Assembly: GCA_008012115.1 (NCBI GenBank)
Contig: SSEB01000001.1
Span: forward strand, 177,140-241,139
DNA from: Nevskiaceae bacterium
GTDB taxonomy: Bacteria; Pseudomonadota; Gammaproteobacteria; Nevskiales; Nevskiaceae
DNA length: 64,000 bases
Direction of reading: 5' to 3'
Shown here in pieces: positions 50,841-59,245 of this stretch. The translations under genes were made by a program, and so were the position numbers. Numbering within the stretch: the first letter of the stretch is position 1; every line of letters starts with the position of its first letter. The notes under the pieces were generated by a model. That model made no database searches. It was not told the DNA's origin and saw only the letters and a program-made list of their open reading frames with translations.

Positions 50841-51854
50841 ATGAGCCACAACATCAACCATCAAATCCGTCTCGCCGCACGCCCGGTCGGCCTGCCCAAG
50901 CGCAGCGACTGGCAGTTCACCGAGGAGGCCGTGCCCCAGCCGGGTGACGGGCAACTGCTGGTGAAGGTGCAGTACCTGTCGCTGGACCCGGCGATGCGCG
51001 GCTGGATGAACGAGGGCAAGTCTTACATTCCGCCGGTGGGCATCGGCGAGGTGATGCGTGCTGGCGCGGTTGGTCGCGTGGTCGCGTCCAAGCATCCGAA
51101 GTTCGCGGTCGGCGATCACGTGGTCGGCACCTTCGGCGTGCAGGAGTACGCGCTGTCGGACGGCAAGGGCGTCAACAAGGTCGATCCGAAACTGGCGCCG
51201 CTGCCGGTGTACCTGGGCACGCTGGGCATGCCGGGCATGACCGCATATTTCGGCCTGCTCGATGTCGGTGAGCTGAAGTCCGGCGACACCGTGGTGGTGT
51301 CCGGCGCGGCTGGCGCGGTGGGCACCGTGGTCGGCCAGATCGCCAAGATCAAGGGCTGCCGCGTGGTCGGCATCGCCGGTGGCGCCGACAAATGCGCGTG
51401 GATCGTCAACGACCTGGGCTTCGATGCCGCCATCGACTACAAGACCGATGACCTGAAGAAGGCGCTGCGCGAGCACTGCCCCAAGGGCATCGACGTCTAC
51501 TTCGACAACGTCGGCGGCGACATCCTCGATGCGGCGCTGACGCAGCTGGCGCGCGGCGCGCGCATCGTCATCTGCGGTGCGATCTCGCAGTACAACAACA
51601 CCACGCCGGTGAAAGGCCCGAGCAACTACCTCTCGCTGCTGGTCAATCGCGCCAGCATGAAGGGCATGGTGGTGTTCGATTACGCCGACCGCTACGCCGA
51701 GGCGGCGCGCGAGATGGCCGGCTGGATGATGGCCGGCAAGCTCAAGTCGCGCGAGGACATCGTCGAAGGGCTCGAGACTTTCCCGGAAACCCTGCTCAAG
51801 CTGTTCAAGGGCGAGAACACCGGCAAGCTGGTGTTGAAAATCGCCGGCGACTGA
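50841..51854 (+). CDS. NADP-dependent oxidoreductase (MDR, leukotriene B4 dehydrogenase-like)
   Basis: This is a 337-residue zinc-less MDR protein of the CurA/prostaglandin reductase group. It has VQYLSLDPAMRGWMNEGKSY, GIGEVMRAGAVGRV, YLGTLGMPGMTAYFGLLDVG, the NADP motif VSGAAGAVGTVVGQIAKIKG, YFDNVGGDILDAAL and ICGAISQYNN. These enzymes reduce the C=C of enones and 2-alkenals. ACGGAG precedes the ATG. It is the last gene of the LysR-controlled operon, ending nine bases before a 114-bp repeat. Confidence 0.93.
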   Translation: MSHNINHQIRLAARPVGLPKRSDWQFTEEAVPQPGDGQLLVKVQYLSLDPAMRGWMNEGKSYIPPVGIGEVMRAGAVGRVVASKHPKFAVGDHVVGTFGVQEYALSDGKGVNKVDPKLAPLPVYLGTLGMPGMTAYFGLLDVGELKSGDTVVVSGAAGAVGTVVGQIAKIKGCRVVGIAGGADKCAWIVNDLGFDAAIDYKTDDLKKALREHCPKGIDVYFDNVGGDILDAALTQLARGARIVICGAISQYNNTTPVKGPSNYLSLLVNRASMKGMVVFDYADRYAEAAREMAGWMMAGKLKSREDIVEGLETFPETLLKLFKGENTGKLVLKIAGD

Positions 51855-51863
51855 TGCCGGACC

Positions 51864-51977
51864 GCCACCCGCTCTGGATCATTTGCCTGGGTAAATTGTT
51901 ATATTTTATTTATCAAGTTAAATAATGATAAATAAATAATCACAAGTTGCCTGGAGCAAATGGCACGAGCGGGTGGC
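51864..51977. repeat. 114-bp palindromic element, copy G
   Basis: Perfect ends GCCACCCGCT (51864-51873) and AGCGGGTGGC (51968-51977), core 51898-51943. It lies between the convergent MDR and ada genes, 9 bases after one stop and 26 before the other. Outside the core the arms CATTTGC and GCAAATG also pair, though slightly off the exact register. Confidence 0.93.
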
Positions 51978-52003
51978 GCTGTAGTGCCGTCCAAATCCGG
52001 ATT

Positions 52004-53086
52004 TCAGCCCGGCGCTTCGCGCTGCAGCAGCTCGCGCTTGCGCGCGACACCCCAGCGATAGCCGGACAGCGCGCCATCGCTGCGCACCACGCGATGACAG
52101 GGGATGGCCACGGCCAGCGTGTTGGCGGCGCAGGCCTGTGCCACGGCGCGTACGGACTTCGGCGCGCCGATGCGTTGCGCCAGCTCGGCATAACTGACGG
52201 TGTGGCCCGGCGGAATGCGCCGCAGCGCCTGCCACACGCGTTGCTGGAAGGCGGTGCCGCGGATGTCCAGCGGCAGGTCGGCGCCTAGCGCGGGTGCCTC
52301 GATCAGGCCGACCACGCGTGCCACCCACTGTTCAAACGCTGCATCGCCGCCGATCAGCCGCGCCTGCGGGAAGCGATCCTGCAGCTCGCGCGCCAGACGG
52401 TCGGGATCGTCGCCCAGCGCGATGGCGCAGACGCCGCGCGCGCTGCGCGCCACCAGGATCGAGCCCAGCGAGCATTCGCCCACGGCGAAGCGGATGTCGG
52501 CGTCGCGGCCGCCGGCGCGATAGCGGCGCGGCGTCATGCCCAGCGTGGCGTCGCTATGCTCGTAGACGCGGCTGCTGGAGCCGTACCCCGCGTCGTAAAT
52601 CGCGTCCGTGACCCTGCCGCCGCGCGCGAGCCGGCTGCGCAAGCGGCCGGCTCGATGTGCGGCGGCGTACTCGCGCGGCGTGACACCGGCAACGGCCTTG
52701 AACACGCGATGGAAGTGGTAAGGACTCAGGCCCGCGCGGGCGGCGAGGGTGCCGAGGTCCGGCGCGGGTTCCTCGCGCTCGATGCGGCGGCAGGCGTCGG
52801 CGACCAGCGCCGCATGCTGCGCCGCCATGGTGCTGCGGTCGGGTGCGGCGCGGCGGCTGGGCCGGTAGCCGGCGGCTTCGGCGGCCTCGGCGCTGTCGAA
52901 AAACTCCACGTTCTCGCGTCGCGGCAGGCGCGTGGCGCTGCTGGGCCGGCCATAGACGCCGGTGGTTTTCACGGCATAGACGAAGCTGCCGTCGGCGCTG
53001 GCATCGCGCGCCAGCACCGCCGCCCAGCGGCGGTCCTGCGTCGTGCGGCACTGCGTGGAGGCCTGGTGGCGTGTCGTCGGTTTCAT
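52004..53086 (-). CDS. ada: Ada-type regulator/O6-methylguanine methyltransferase lacking the N-terminal cysteines
   Basis: This is a 360-residue protein with the full Ada layout: N-terminal Ada zinc-like domain (15-82), AraC helix-turn-helix region (90-195; YHFHRVFKAVAGVTPREYAA) and C-terminal methyltransferase (200-355) with active Cys330 in AVAIPCHRVVRSDGALSGYR. In E. coli the first domain has four zinc-binding Cys, one of which takes the methyl group from phosphotriesters. Here the matching sites are Gly46, Ser50, Ser77 and Ala80 (GVYGRPSSATR and GYRPSRRAA). So O6-methylguanine repair is likely kept, while the methyl-switch of the regulator is lost. It is next to the DNA demethylase alkB on the same strand. 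Confidence 0.9.
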   Translation of the reverse strand: MKPTTRHQASTQCRTTQDRRWAAVLARDASADGSFVYAVKTTGVYGRPSSATRLPRRENVEFFDSAEAAEAAGYRPSRRAAPDRSTMAAQHAALVADACRRIEREEPAPDLGTLAARAGLSPYHFHRVFKAVAGVTPREYAAAHRAGRLRSRLARGGRVTDAIYDAGYGSSSRVYEHSDATLGMTPRRYRAGGRDADIRFAVGECSLGSILVARSARGVCAIALGDDPDRLARELQDRFPQARLIGGDAAFEQWVARVVGLIEAPALGADLPLDIRGTAFQQRVWQALRRIPPGHTVSYAELAQRIGAPKSVRAVAQACAANTLAVAIPCHRVVRSDGALSGYRWGVARKRELLQREAPG

Positions 53087-53207
53087 GTCCTGTTCCGGTT
53101 GCGTTGGGGCACGGCGCCAATGTAGCGACGGCCCGGCCGCGGGAAACTCCGGGTCTTGCGGTCAAATTCGCCTACCAGCATAGCGGCAGCACGCGCCGCG
53201 ATGCGAT

Positions 53208-53861
53208 TCAGGCCGCCTTGCGCAGAGTGAGATTGATGCGCATGGCGCCGAGCTGCGGATGATGGCCCGCTTTCAGTGGCAGCACGCCGTGGAAGCGCAG
53301 GCGGTCGGCACCGCCCCAGACCAGGATATCGCCGTGGCACAGCGGCACGCGCTGCGCGCGATCCTTGCGCTCTGCGCCGCCGAGCTGGAAGACCGCCGGC
53401 AGGCCCAGCGAGATCGAGACGATGGGCGCCGAGAAATCGCGCTCGTTGCGGTCCTGGTGCAGCGTCATGCGGGCGCCGGGCTCGTAGCGATTGATCAGGC
53501 AGGCATCGGGCTGGAAGTCCGCGAAGCCGGCCTCGGCGGCCGCCGCCTGCGACAGCGCGCGTAGCACCGGCGGCATGCCGGGCCATGCGCGGCCGCTGTC
53601 CGGGTCTTCGCGCGTGTAGCGATAACCGCGACGGTCCGAGATCCAGCCCCAGTCGCCGCAGTTGCTCATGGCCACCGACATGCGGAAGCCGCCGGGCGTG
53701 TGCATGTGCCGGAACGGCGCCGCGCGCACGATGGCGTTGAGCGCCTGCAGCAGCTCGCCGGCATCGGCCAGTGCCCGGCCGCGCAGCAGTACGGTCTGGT
53801 CGGCCAGGTGCTCGGTCCGAGGTGCGGATGCCGTGGCAAAGAGATCGTCTTGGAGAGACAT
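53208..53861 (-). CDS. alkB: DNA oxidative demethylase AlkB (2OG-Fe(II) dioxygenase)
   Basis: AlkB removes methyl groups from 1-methyladenine and 3-methylcytosine in DNA by oxidation. The 217-residue protein has FRHMHTPGGFRMSVAMSNCG, NRYEPGARMTLHQDRNERDF with the iron-binding HxD, SAPIVSISLGLPAVFQLGG, and the second His and 2-oxoglutarate Arg in FHGVLPLKAG and RINLTLRKA. It matches E. coli AlkB in length and layout. It lies downstream of dnaE2 and upstream of ada, all on the minus strand, in a DNA damage block. It is unrelated to the alkane monooxygenase that carries the same symbol. Confidence 0.95.
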   Translation of the reverse strand: MSLQDDLFATASAPRTEHLADQTVLLRGRALADAGELLQALNAIVRAAPFRHMHTPGGFRMSVAMSNCGDWGWISDRRGYRYTREDPDSGRAWPGMPPVLRALSQAAAAEAGFADFQPDACLINRYEPGARMTLHQDRNERDFSAPIVSISLGLPAVFQLGGAERKDRAQRVPLCHGDILVWGGADRLRFHGVLPLKAGHHPQLGAMRINLTLRKAA

Positions 53862-53905
53862 GCGAACTTATACGCGGAAAAGACCGGAGCGGTTGATCTT
53901 GTCGC

Positions 53906-56900
53906 TCAATGAAAATCGCGCGAGGAGGACGCCAGGCTGCCGAGCCAGGCCGAGGCATCCTGAATGTCCTGGCTGATGATATTGATCACGCCCTGCACAC
54001 TCTGCAGCCGGCCCTGAACGATGAGCAGGCGCCCGCCCAGCACGGCGTCCCGGTACTGCTCGAACACGCGAGGCCAGATGACCAGGTTGGCGTTGCCGGT
54101 CTCGTCTTCGAGCGTGGCAAAAATCACGCCCGAGGCGGTGCCCGGACGCTGCCGGTGGGTGACCAGGCCACTCACCGTGACCGGCGTACCGTCGGCGAGT
54201 TGCTGAAGATCCGCGGCGCGGCAGACCTGCAGCGCCTGAAGCCGTGCGCGCAGCAGGGCCAGCGGATGGCGGCCCAGGGTCAGGCCCAGGTGCTGGTAGT
54301 CCGCGACCAGATCCTGGCCTTCGCGAGGTGCCGGCAGCGCAGGCGCGGTTTCGTCAACGGCGCTGCCGGCCAGCACGCCGTCGAGATGCTGTACGCCCGC
54401 TGCCAGCCAGCGCGCGGCGTGACGGTGACCGGCGAGGCTCGCCAGCGCGCCGGCGTCGGCCAGCAAGCGGAGGGCTCGCCGGCTCAGGGATGCGCGCTGG
54501 GCGAGATCCTCGGTCGAGCGGAACGGTGCCTGCCGGCGGGCGGTCATGACGCGCAGAGCCTCCGCTTCCGGCAGGCCGCGGATCATGCGCAGACCCAGGC
54601 GGACCTCGGCGGCGTTGTCGTCGCCGCGTTCGAGGGTGCAGTCCCATTCGCTGTGGCCGACATCGACGGCGCGAAAGCGCACACCGTGACGTCGCGCATC
54701 GGCCACCAGTTGTGCCGGGGCATAGAACCCCAGGGGCTGCGAGTTGAGTAGGCCGGCGCAGAAGGCGGCGGGCTCGCGGCATTTCAGCCAGCAGGAGGCG
54801 TAGGTGAGCAGGGCAAAGCTGGCGGCATGGCTCATCGGAAAACCGTAACTGCCGAAGCCCAGCACCTGCTGGTAAATCTGTTCGGCGAATGCCGGATCGT
54901 AGCCGCGCGCGGCCATACCGGACTTCAGGCGATCGCGGAATTTCTCCAGCCCGCCCTTGCGCTTCCAGGCGGCCATCGAGCGGCGCACCTGGTCGGCCTC
55001 GCCGGGCGAAAAGCCGGCGGCGACCATCGCGATCTGCATGACCTGTTCCTGAAACAGCGGCACGCCCAGCGTCTTGCCCAGTACCTGCTTCAGCGGCTCG
55101 CTGGGATACTCGACTTTCTCCAGGCCCTGGCGGCGGCGCAGGTAGGGATGAACCATGCCGCCCTGGATCGGCCCGGGACGCACGATGGCGACTTCGATGA
55201 CGAGATCCCAGAACTCCCGCGGCTTGAGTCGCGGCAGCATGCTCATCTGCGCACGGCTTTCGATCTGGAACACGCCAATGGTATCGCCGCGGCTGATCAT
55301 CTCGTAGGTCAGGGGATCTTCGGCGGGGATGTCCTGCAGGCGGAAAGGACGACCGTACCACTGGCTGAGCAGCACGAGGCTGCGTCGTAGCGCGCTGAGC
55401 ATGCCCAGCGCCAGGATATCGACCTTGAGCATGCCCATGACGTCGAGATCGTCCTTGTCCCACTGGATCACCGTGCGATCAGCCATGGCGGCGTTCTCGA
55501 CCGGCACCAGAGTGGACAGGGGCTGGTCGCAGATGACAAAGCCGCCGACATGCTGCGAGAGATGGCGTGGAAACCCCCGCAACTCCCGGACCAGGCGCAG
55601 CAGGTGTTGCATCAGCGTATCGTCGGGATCGAAGCCGAGTCCGGCGAGGCCTGCGCGCAACTGGTTGAGATCGTCCCACCAGGCGCGCGACTTGCTGATG
55701 GCATCCACCTGCTGCACGGAAAGACCCAGCGCCTTGCCGACATCGCGGATTGCGCTGTCGGTCTGATAGGCGATGACGGTGCAGGTCAGTGCCGTGCGAT
55801 GGCGACCGTATTTGCGATAGATGTACTGGATGACTTCCTCGCGCCGCTGGTGCTCGAAGTCGATGTCGATATCGGGAGGCTCGCCGCGCTCCTTGCTGAT
55901 GAAGCGCTCGAACAGCAGATCCATGCGATCAGGGTCGATCTCGGTGACACCCAGCACGTAGCAGGTGGCGGAATTGACTGCCGAACCGCGGCCCTGGCAC
56001 AGGATGCCCTGGCTGCGGGCGAACGCCACGATATCTTCGACGGTGAGGAAGTAGTGCTCGTAGCCAAGCTCGGCAATCAGGGCCAGTTCCTTTTCGATGA
56101 GGGCGCGAACCTCCGACGGGCAGCCCTGCGGATAGCGGCGTGCAATGCCCGCCTCGGTCAGGCGTCGCAACTGCTCGGCCGGCGTCAGCCCTGACGGCAC
56201 GATTTCCTGCGGATAGGTGTAGCGCAGCTCGTCGAGACGGAAGCTGCAGCGCTCGGCAATCGCCAGCGTTTCGCGCAGCAGTTCCGCCGGGTAGAGTTTC
56301 TGCAGGGCCTGCACGCTGCGCAAGTGCCGCTCGGCATTGGCAAACAGCGGTGCCTGGGAATCGCGCAGATGGGTATGGGCCTTGATGCAGGCCATGACAT
56401 CCTGCAGCGGCTTGCGTGAACGGACGTGCATATGCACGTCACCGGCAGCGACCAGAGGACAGTGTACGGACCGGCTGAGGATCTGCATGAGCCCGTAACG
56501 ACGCCGATCCTGCGGATGCAGATGCCGCTCCCAGGTCAACCATAGCCGCCCATGGAAGCGCTCGGCCAGCGCGCGGGCTTCCTGCCGCATGCGGTCTTCA
56601 TCCCAGCCCTGCGCCGGCCAGCGCGGCAGCCACAGCGCCAGCAGGTCGCGGGTCTCGTTGCCCAGATCGTCCAGCAGCAACCGGTACTCGCCCTTGCCGC
56701 TGCGCCGCCGCGCCAGGGTGATGAGCGTGCACAGCTGGGTGTAGGCCGCGCGACTCGGCGCCAGCAATACCAGCTTGGGACCGTCGCACAAGTGAAACTC
56801 GCTACCGACTATCAGCGGGAACGACAGCGCCTGGGCAGCCTCCCAGGCGCGCACGATGCCGGCGAGGCTGCATTCATCGGTGACGGCCAGTGCGCGGTAG

Positions 56901-56992
56901 CCTTGCTGCTGCGCGGTTTCAACCAGTTCGCGAGGCTGCGAGGCGCCGCGTTGGAAGCTGAAGCTGGAGAGGCAGTGAAGCTCGGCGTACAT
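53906..56992 (-). CDS. dnaE2: Error-prone DNA polymerase ImuC/DnaE2
   Basis: DnaE2 is the SOS-induced C-family polymerase that copies damaged DNA with ImuA and ImuB. The 1028-residue protein starts with the PHP domain (MYAELHCLSSFSFQRGASQP). It has the palm motifs QGRGSAVNSATCYVLG and EPPDIDIDFEHQRREEVIQY with catalytic Asp residues, HVGGFVICDQPLSTLVP, DVMGMLKVDILALGML, a helix-hairpin-helix region and an OB domain (VTVSGLVTHRQRPGTASGV). It ends at RDFH, shorter than the replicative DnaE and lacking its C-terminal tau-binding part. It is the third gene of the imuA-imuB-dnaE2 operon, starting three bases after imuB. Confidence 0.96.
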   Translation of the reverse strand: MYAELHCLSSFSFQRGASQPRELVETAQQQGYRALAVTDECSLAGIVRAWEAAQALSFPLIVGSEFHLCDGPKLVLLAPSRAAYTQLCTLITLARRRSGKGEYRLLLDDLGNETRDLLALWLPRWPAQGWDEDRMRQEARALAERFHGRLWLTWERHLHPQDRRRYGLMQILSRSVHCPLVAAGDVHMHVRSRKPLQDVMACIKAHTHLRDSQAPLFANAERHLRSVQALQKLYPAELLRETLAIAERCSFRLDELRYTYPQEIVPSGLTPAEQLRRLTEAGIARRYPQGCPSEVRALIEKELALIAELGYEHYFLTVEDIVAFARSQGILCQGRGSAVNSATCYVLGVTEIDPDRMDLLFERFISKERGEPPDIDIDFEHQRREEVIQYIYRKYGRHRTALTCTVIAYQTDSAIRDVGKALGLSVQQVDAISKSRAWWDDLNQLRAGLAGLGFDPDDTLMQHLLRLVRELRGFPRHLSQHVGGFVICDQPLSTLVPVENAAMADRTVIQWDKDDLDVMGMLKVDILALGMLSALRRSLVLLSQWYGRPFRLQDIPAEDPLTYEMISRGDTIGVFQIESRAQMSMLPRLKPREFWDLVIEVAIVRPGPIQGGMVHPYLRRRQGLEKVEYPSEPLKQVLGKTLGVPLFQEQVMQIAMVAAGFSPGEADQVRRSMAAWKRKGGLEKFRDRLKSGMAARGYDPAFAEQIYQQVLGFGSYGFPMSHAASFALLTYASCWLKCREPAAFCAGLLNSQPLGFYAPAQLVADARRHGVRFRAVDVGHSEWDCTLERGDDNAAEVRLGLRMIRGLPEAEALRVMTARRQAPFRSTEDLAQRASLSRRALRLLADAGALASLAGHRHAARWLAAGVQHLDGVLAGSAVDETAPALPAPREGQDLVADYQHLGLTLGRHPLALLRARLQALQVCRAADLQQLADGTPVTVSGLVTHRQRPGTASGVIFATLEDETGNANLVIWPRVFEQYRDAVLGGRLLIVQGRLQSVQGVINIISQDIQDASAWLGSLASSSRDFH

Positions 56993-56995
56993 CGC

Positions 56996-58396
56996 TTACT
57001 GCCAGTAGCCATGCAGGTAGTAGGCACCGTCAGCCGTGCGAAACACCCAGCACACGCGGTCATTCTGGTCCTGGGCCACGAAGTAATCCCGCGGATCGTG
57101 ATCGCCGTCGAGCCAGCCCAGTTCGATGCGCTCCGGCGGCGACAGCAGGCGCTTGGGCTGTATGCGGCGCGGCGCGGGCAGTAGCCAGAGCGGCCGCGGC
57201 GGGTGATGGGTGCCGGGCACGACCGTCGACTGCGACGTTGCGGAAGATCGTTCCGGTCGCTGATCGGCGCTGACGGCGATTTCGCGGAGGGCGGCCGTGC
57301 CGAGTCGCGCGGCCAGGCGTTCCTTGAGTTCGGTGAGTTGCTGACCCACGGTGCTGGTGTTGCCGAAGAGATCATCCTGGACGGCATGAGCGGCACTGAA
57401 CTGTTGCGCGTCGAGCGTGATCTCGATTAGCCCGTCCTGAATCTGGATGCGCTCCACTTTTTCCCTAACGATCCGTAGCAGACGCTCTGGATCGCGGCTG
57501 GGCGATAGCAGGCCGATCTCATGCGTACTGCGTCGCTTGCGGCTGTCGCGCAGGTGCAGCGCGAAGTGCTGCACCATGACATCGCGCGTGTAGAGATAGC
57601 GGCACAGTTCACCCAGCATCATCTTGAGCGGGAACAGCAGCGCCTGTGCGGTCTCCACCGGTTCGCCGAAATCGAATCGTCGCCGGAAACAATCGGGCGG
57701 CGCGAAGGAAACGAAAGCCTCGGGCGCGCGTCCGTACAGTTGGTCCAGCGCCTTCAGTCCTGCGGGACCAAGGCGCCGGCCCAAGGCCTCGCGCGGCATG
57801 GCCATGACATCGGCGATGCGGCTCAGGCCGGCGCCCTGCAGCAGTTCGAGACTCTCGGGCGGCAGCGGCAGCAGCATGAGGGGCAGTGGTCCGATGCGGG
57901 TGGCAATGTCCTCAACACGCAGGATGCCCTTGTGCAAGCCGGCATTGATACGCGCCTGGAGATAAGCACAGGCCAGGGTGGGTGCGACACCCCACTGCCG
58001 GTGATAAGGCGGTGCATCCTGCGCAGTGTGCAGGCGCCGCAGCAGTGCGGGCCAGCCGCCGAACAGGGCGATGCTGCTGGCCACCTCGACCCAGACGGCA
58101 TGGCCTGCCGCATTCGTCACTACCGGCGTGCCGAACTGATACGCCCAGCAGGCGACGTCCTGCACGAGCGCGGCTTCCAGATCGGGCTTGCGGCGTGCGG
58201 TGCGCAAAGCGGGAACCAGCCCCAGTGCGCCCGGCAGACCCATGCCAACGCGCAGACCGTGTTGGCGTGCGGGCGCATTGACCTGCGACAGAAATTTGCG
58301 GGATCCCTGTTGCTCGTAAACCGCGAAGGGCATGTCCGTGGGCGGCGCCAGGGCCTCCATCGACAGATCGGGAAGAAGAATGCAGAGCCAGCGCAT
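56996..58396 (-). CDS. imuB: ImuB, inactive Y-family polymerase-like scaffold
   Basis: ImuB is the hub of the mutasome: it binds the beta clamp, ImuA and DnaE2. The 466-residue protein has the Y-family fold (RWLCILLPDLSMEALAP; GLRVGMGLPGALGLVP), but the usual acidic SxDE motif is replaced by VEVASSIALFGG, so it cannot polymerise. A clamp-binding motif, QDDLFG, is present at residues 340-345. The C-terminal ImuA/DnaE2-binding region ends with CWVFRTADGAYYLHGYWQ. It lies nine bases after imuA and three before dnaE2. Confidence 0.95.
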   Translation of the reverse strand: MRWLCILLPDLSMEALAPPTDMPFAVYEQQGSRKFLSQVNAPARQHGLRVGMGLPGALGLVPALRTARRKPDLEAALVQDVACWAYQFGTPVVTNAAGHAVWVEVASSIALFGGWPALLRRLHTAQDAPPYHRQWGVAPTLACAYLQARINAGLHKGILRVEDIATRIGPLPLMLLPLPPESLELLQGAGLSRIADVMAMPREALGRRLGPAGLKALDQLYGRAPEAFVSFAPPDCFRRRFDFGEPVETAQALLFPLKMMLGELCRYLYTRDVMVQHFALHLRDSRKRRSTHEIGLLSPSRDPERLLRIVREKVERIQIQDGLIEITLDAQQFSAAHAVQDDLFGNTSTVGQQLTELKERLAARLGTAALREIAVSADQRPERSSATSQSTVVPGTHHPPRPLWLLPAPRRIQPKRLLSPPERIELGWLDGDHDPRDYFVAQDQNDRVCWVFRTADGAYYLHGYWQ

Positions 58397-58405
58397 GATC
58401 AGGAT

Positions 58406-59035
58406 TCATGCAGCGTGGGCTTCAACTGTTGCCGGGGTGGCGAGCCGCAAGCGCTGCCCGCCGTGCTTACCGCGACACTTGCAGATGTCGATCTCCAGCG
58501 TGCCTTCGCTGCCCGTTGCAACGTTGAGCTTGACGGCGGCAAAGCTGTGATCCCTGCGATGGCTCGCCTCAAAACAAAACATCAGGCATTGCCCGCTATC
58601 GGCGGCCAGTTGCAGGCGGCGTTCGGCGGTGCTGTCGAGCGCAGCACCCCAGTAGGCGATCACGGCGACGAGACCACTGCGCGCCATTTGCTCCATGGCC
58701 CATAGCGCAGCACCCTCATCCTCGGGCTGTACCCACAGCAGGCGTTGCAGTGCAATGCCGGCGGAACAGAGTGCCGGTGCATAAGGTTGCAGCGGCGTCT
58801 GCACGAGTGCTGCGACACGGCCGGCCTGGGTGGTCTGCGCAAGCGTATCCACGATCAGTGAAAACCCGAGGCCTTCCTGACTGCCGCCGATCTGAACCAG
58901 CGCGCCGGTGGGCCAGCCGCCTAGCAAGGCATGATCCAGGAGCCGATGGCCGGTGCGCTGCGTGGGGAAAGTCGTGGTGCGTTGATGACCACGCCACACA
59001 CCGGGGATATCAAACAGCGGAAGAACGGAGCCCAT
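58406..59035 (-). CDS. imuA: ImuA, RecA-like mutasome component
   Basis: ImuA is the first gene of the SOS mutagenesis operon and a distant RecA relative. The 209-residue protein has HRLLDHALLGGWPTGALVQI and a degenerate Walker A (GGSQEGLGFSLIVDTL), followed by the RecA-like sheet (VAALVQTPLQPYAPALCSAG; LVAVIAYWGAAL) and a C-terminal region LEIDICKCRGKHGGQRLRLA. It is preceded by a 26-bp palindrome that should be the operator for the whole operon. The gene is slightly shorter than many ImuA proteins. Confidence 0.92.
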   Translation of the reverse strand: MGSVLPLFDIPGVWRGHQRTTTFPTQRTGHRLLDHALLGGWPTGALVQIGGSQEGLGFSLIVDTLAQTTQAGRVAALVQTPLQPYAPALCSAGIALQRLLWVQPEDEGAALWAMEQMARSGLVAVIAYWGAALDSTAERRLQLAADSGQCLMFCFEASHRRDHSFAAVKLNVATGSEGTLEIDICKCRGKHGGQRLRLATPATVEAHAA

Positions 59036-59046
59036 GAACGTCAGAT

Positions 59047-59072
59047 CGATAGTGTATGGACATACACTATCG
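59047..59072. promoter_or_regulatory. Putative SOS operator of the imuA-imuB-dnaE2 operon
   Basis: A perfect palindrome with 12-bp arms CGATAGTGTATG and CATACACTATCG around a 2-base centre (GA) lies 12 bases upstream of the imuA start. Damage-induced mutasome operons are normally under LexA (or a LexA2). The sequence is not the E. coli CTG-N10-CAG box. The role is inferred from position, symmetry and the genes it precedes. Confidence 0.7.
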
Positions 59073-59245
59073 CCACGCCCGTCACCGTCGCAAGCGCGTG
59101 CTCAGAACCGCGCTGGAATCAAAGTTTTTTACACAGCACGAAGCGTTTTCGCTCTCGTCAGGCGGTCATGCAGCTCCTGTCGCAGGATTTCATGACGCTC
59201 CGCGCACGGACGACCGTGCCTGCGGCTTGCAGAGATTCATCACGC

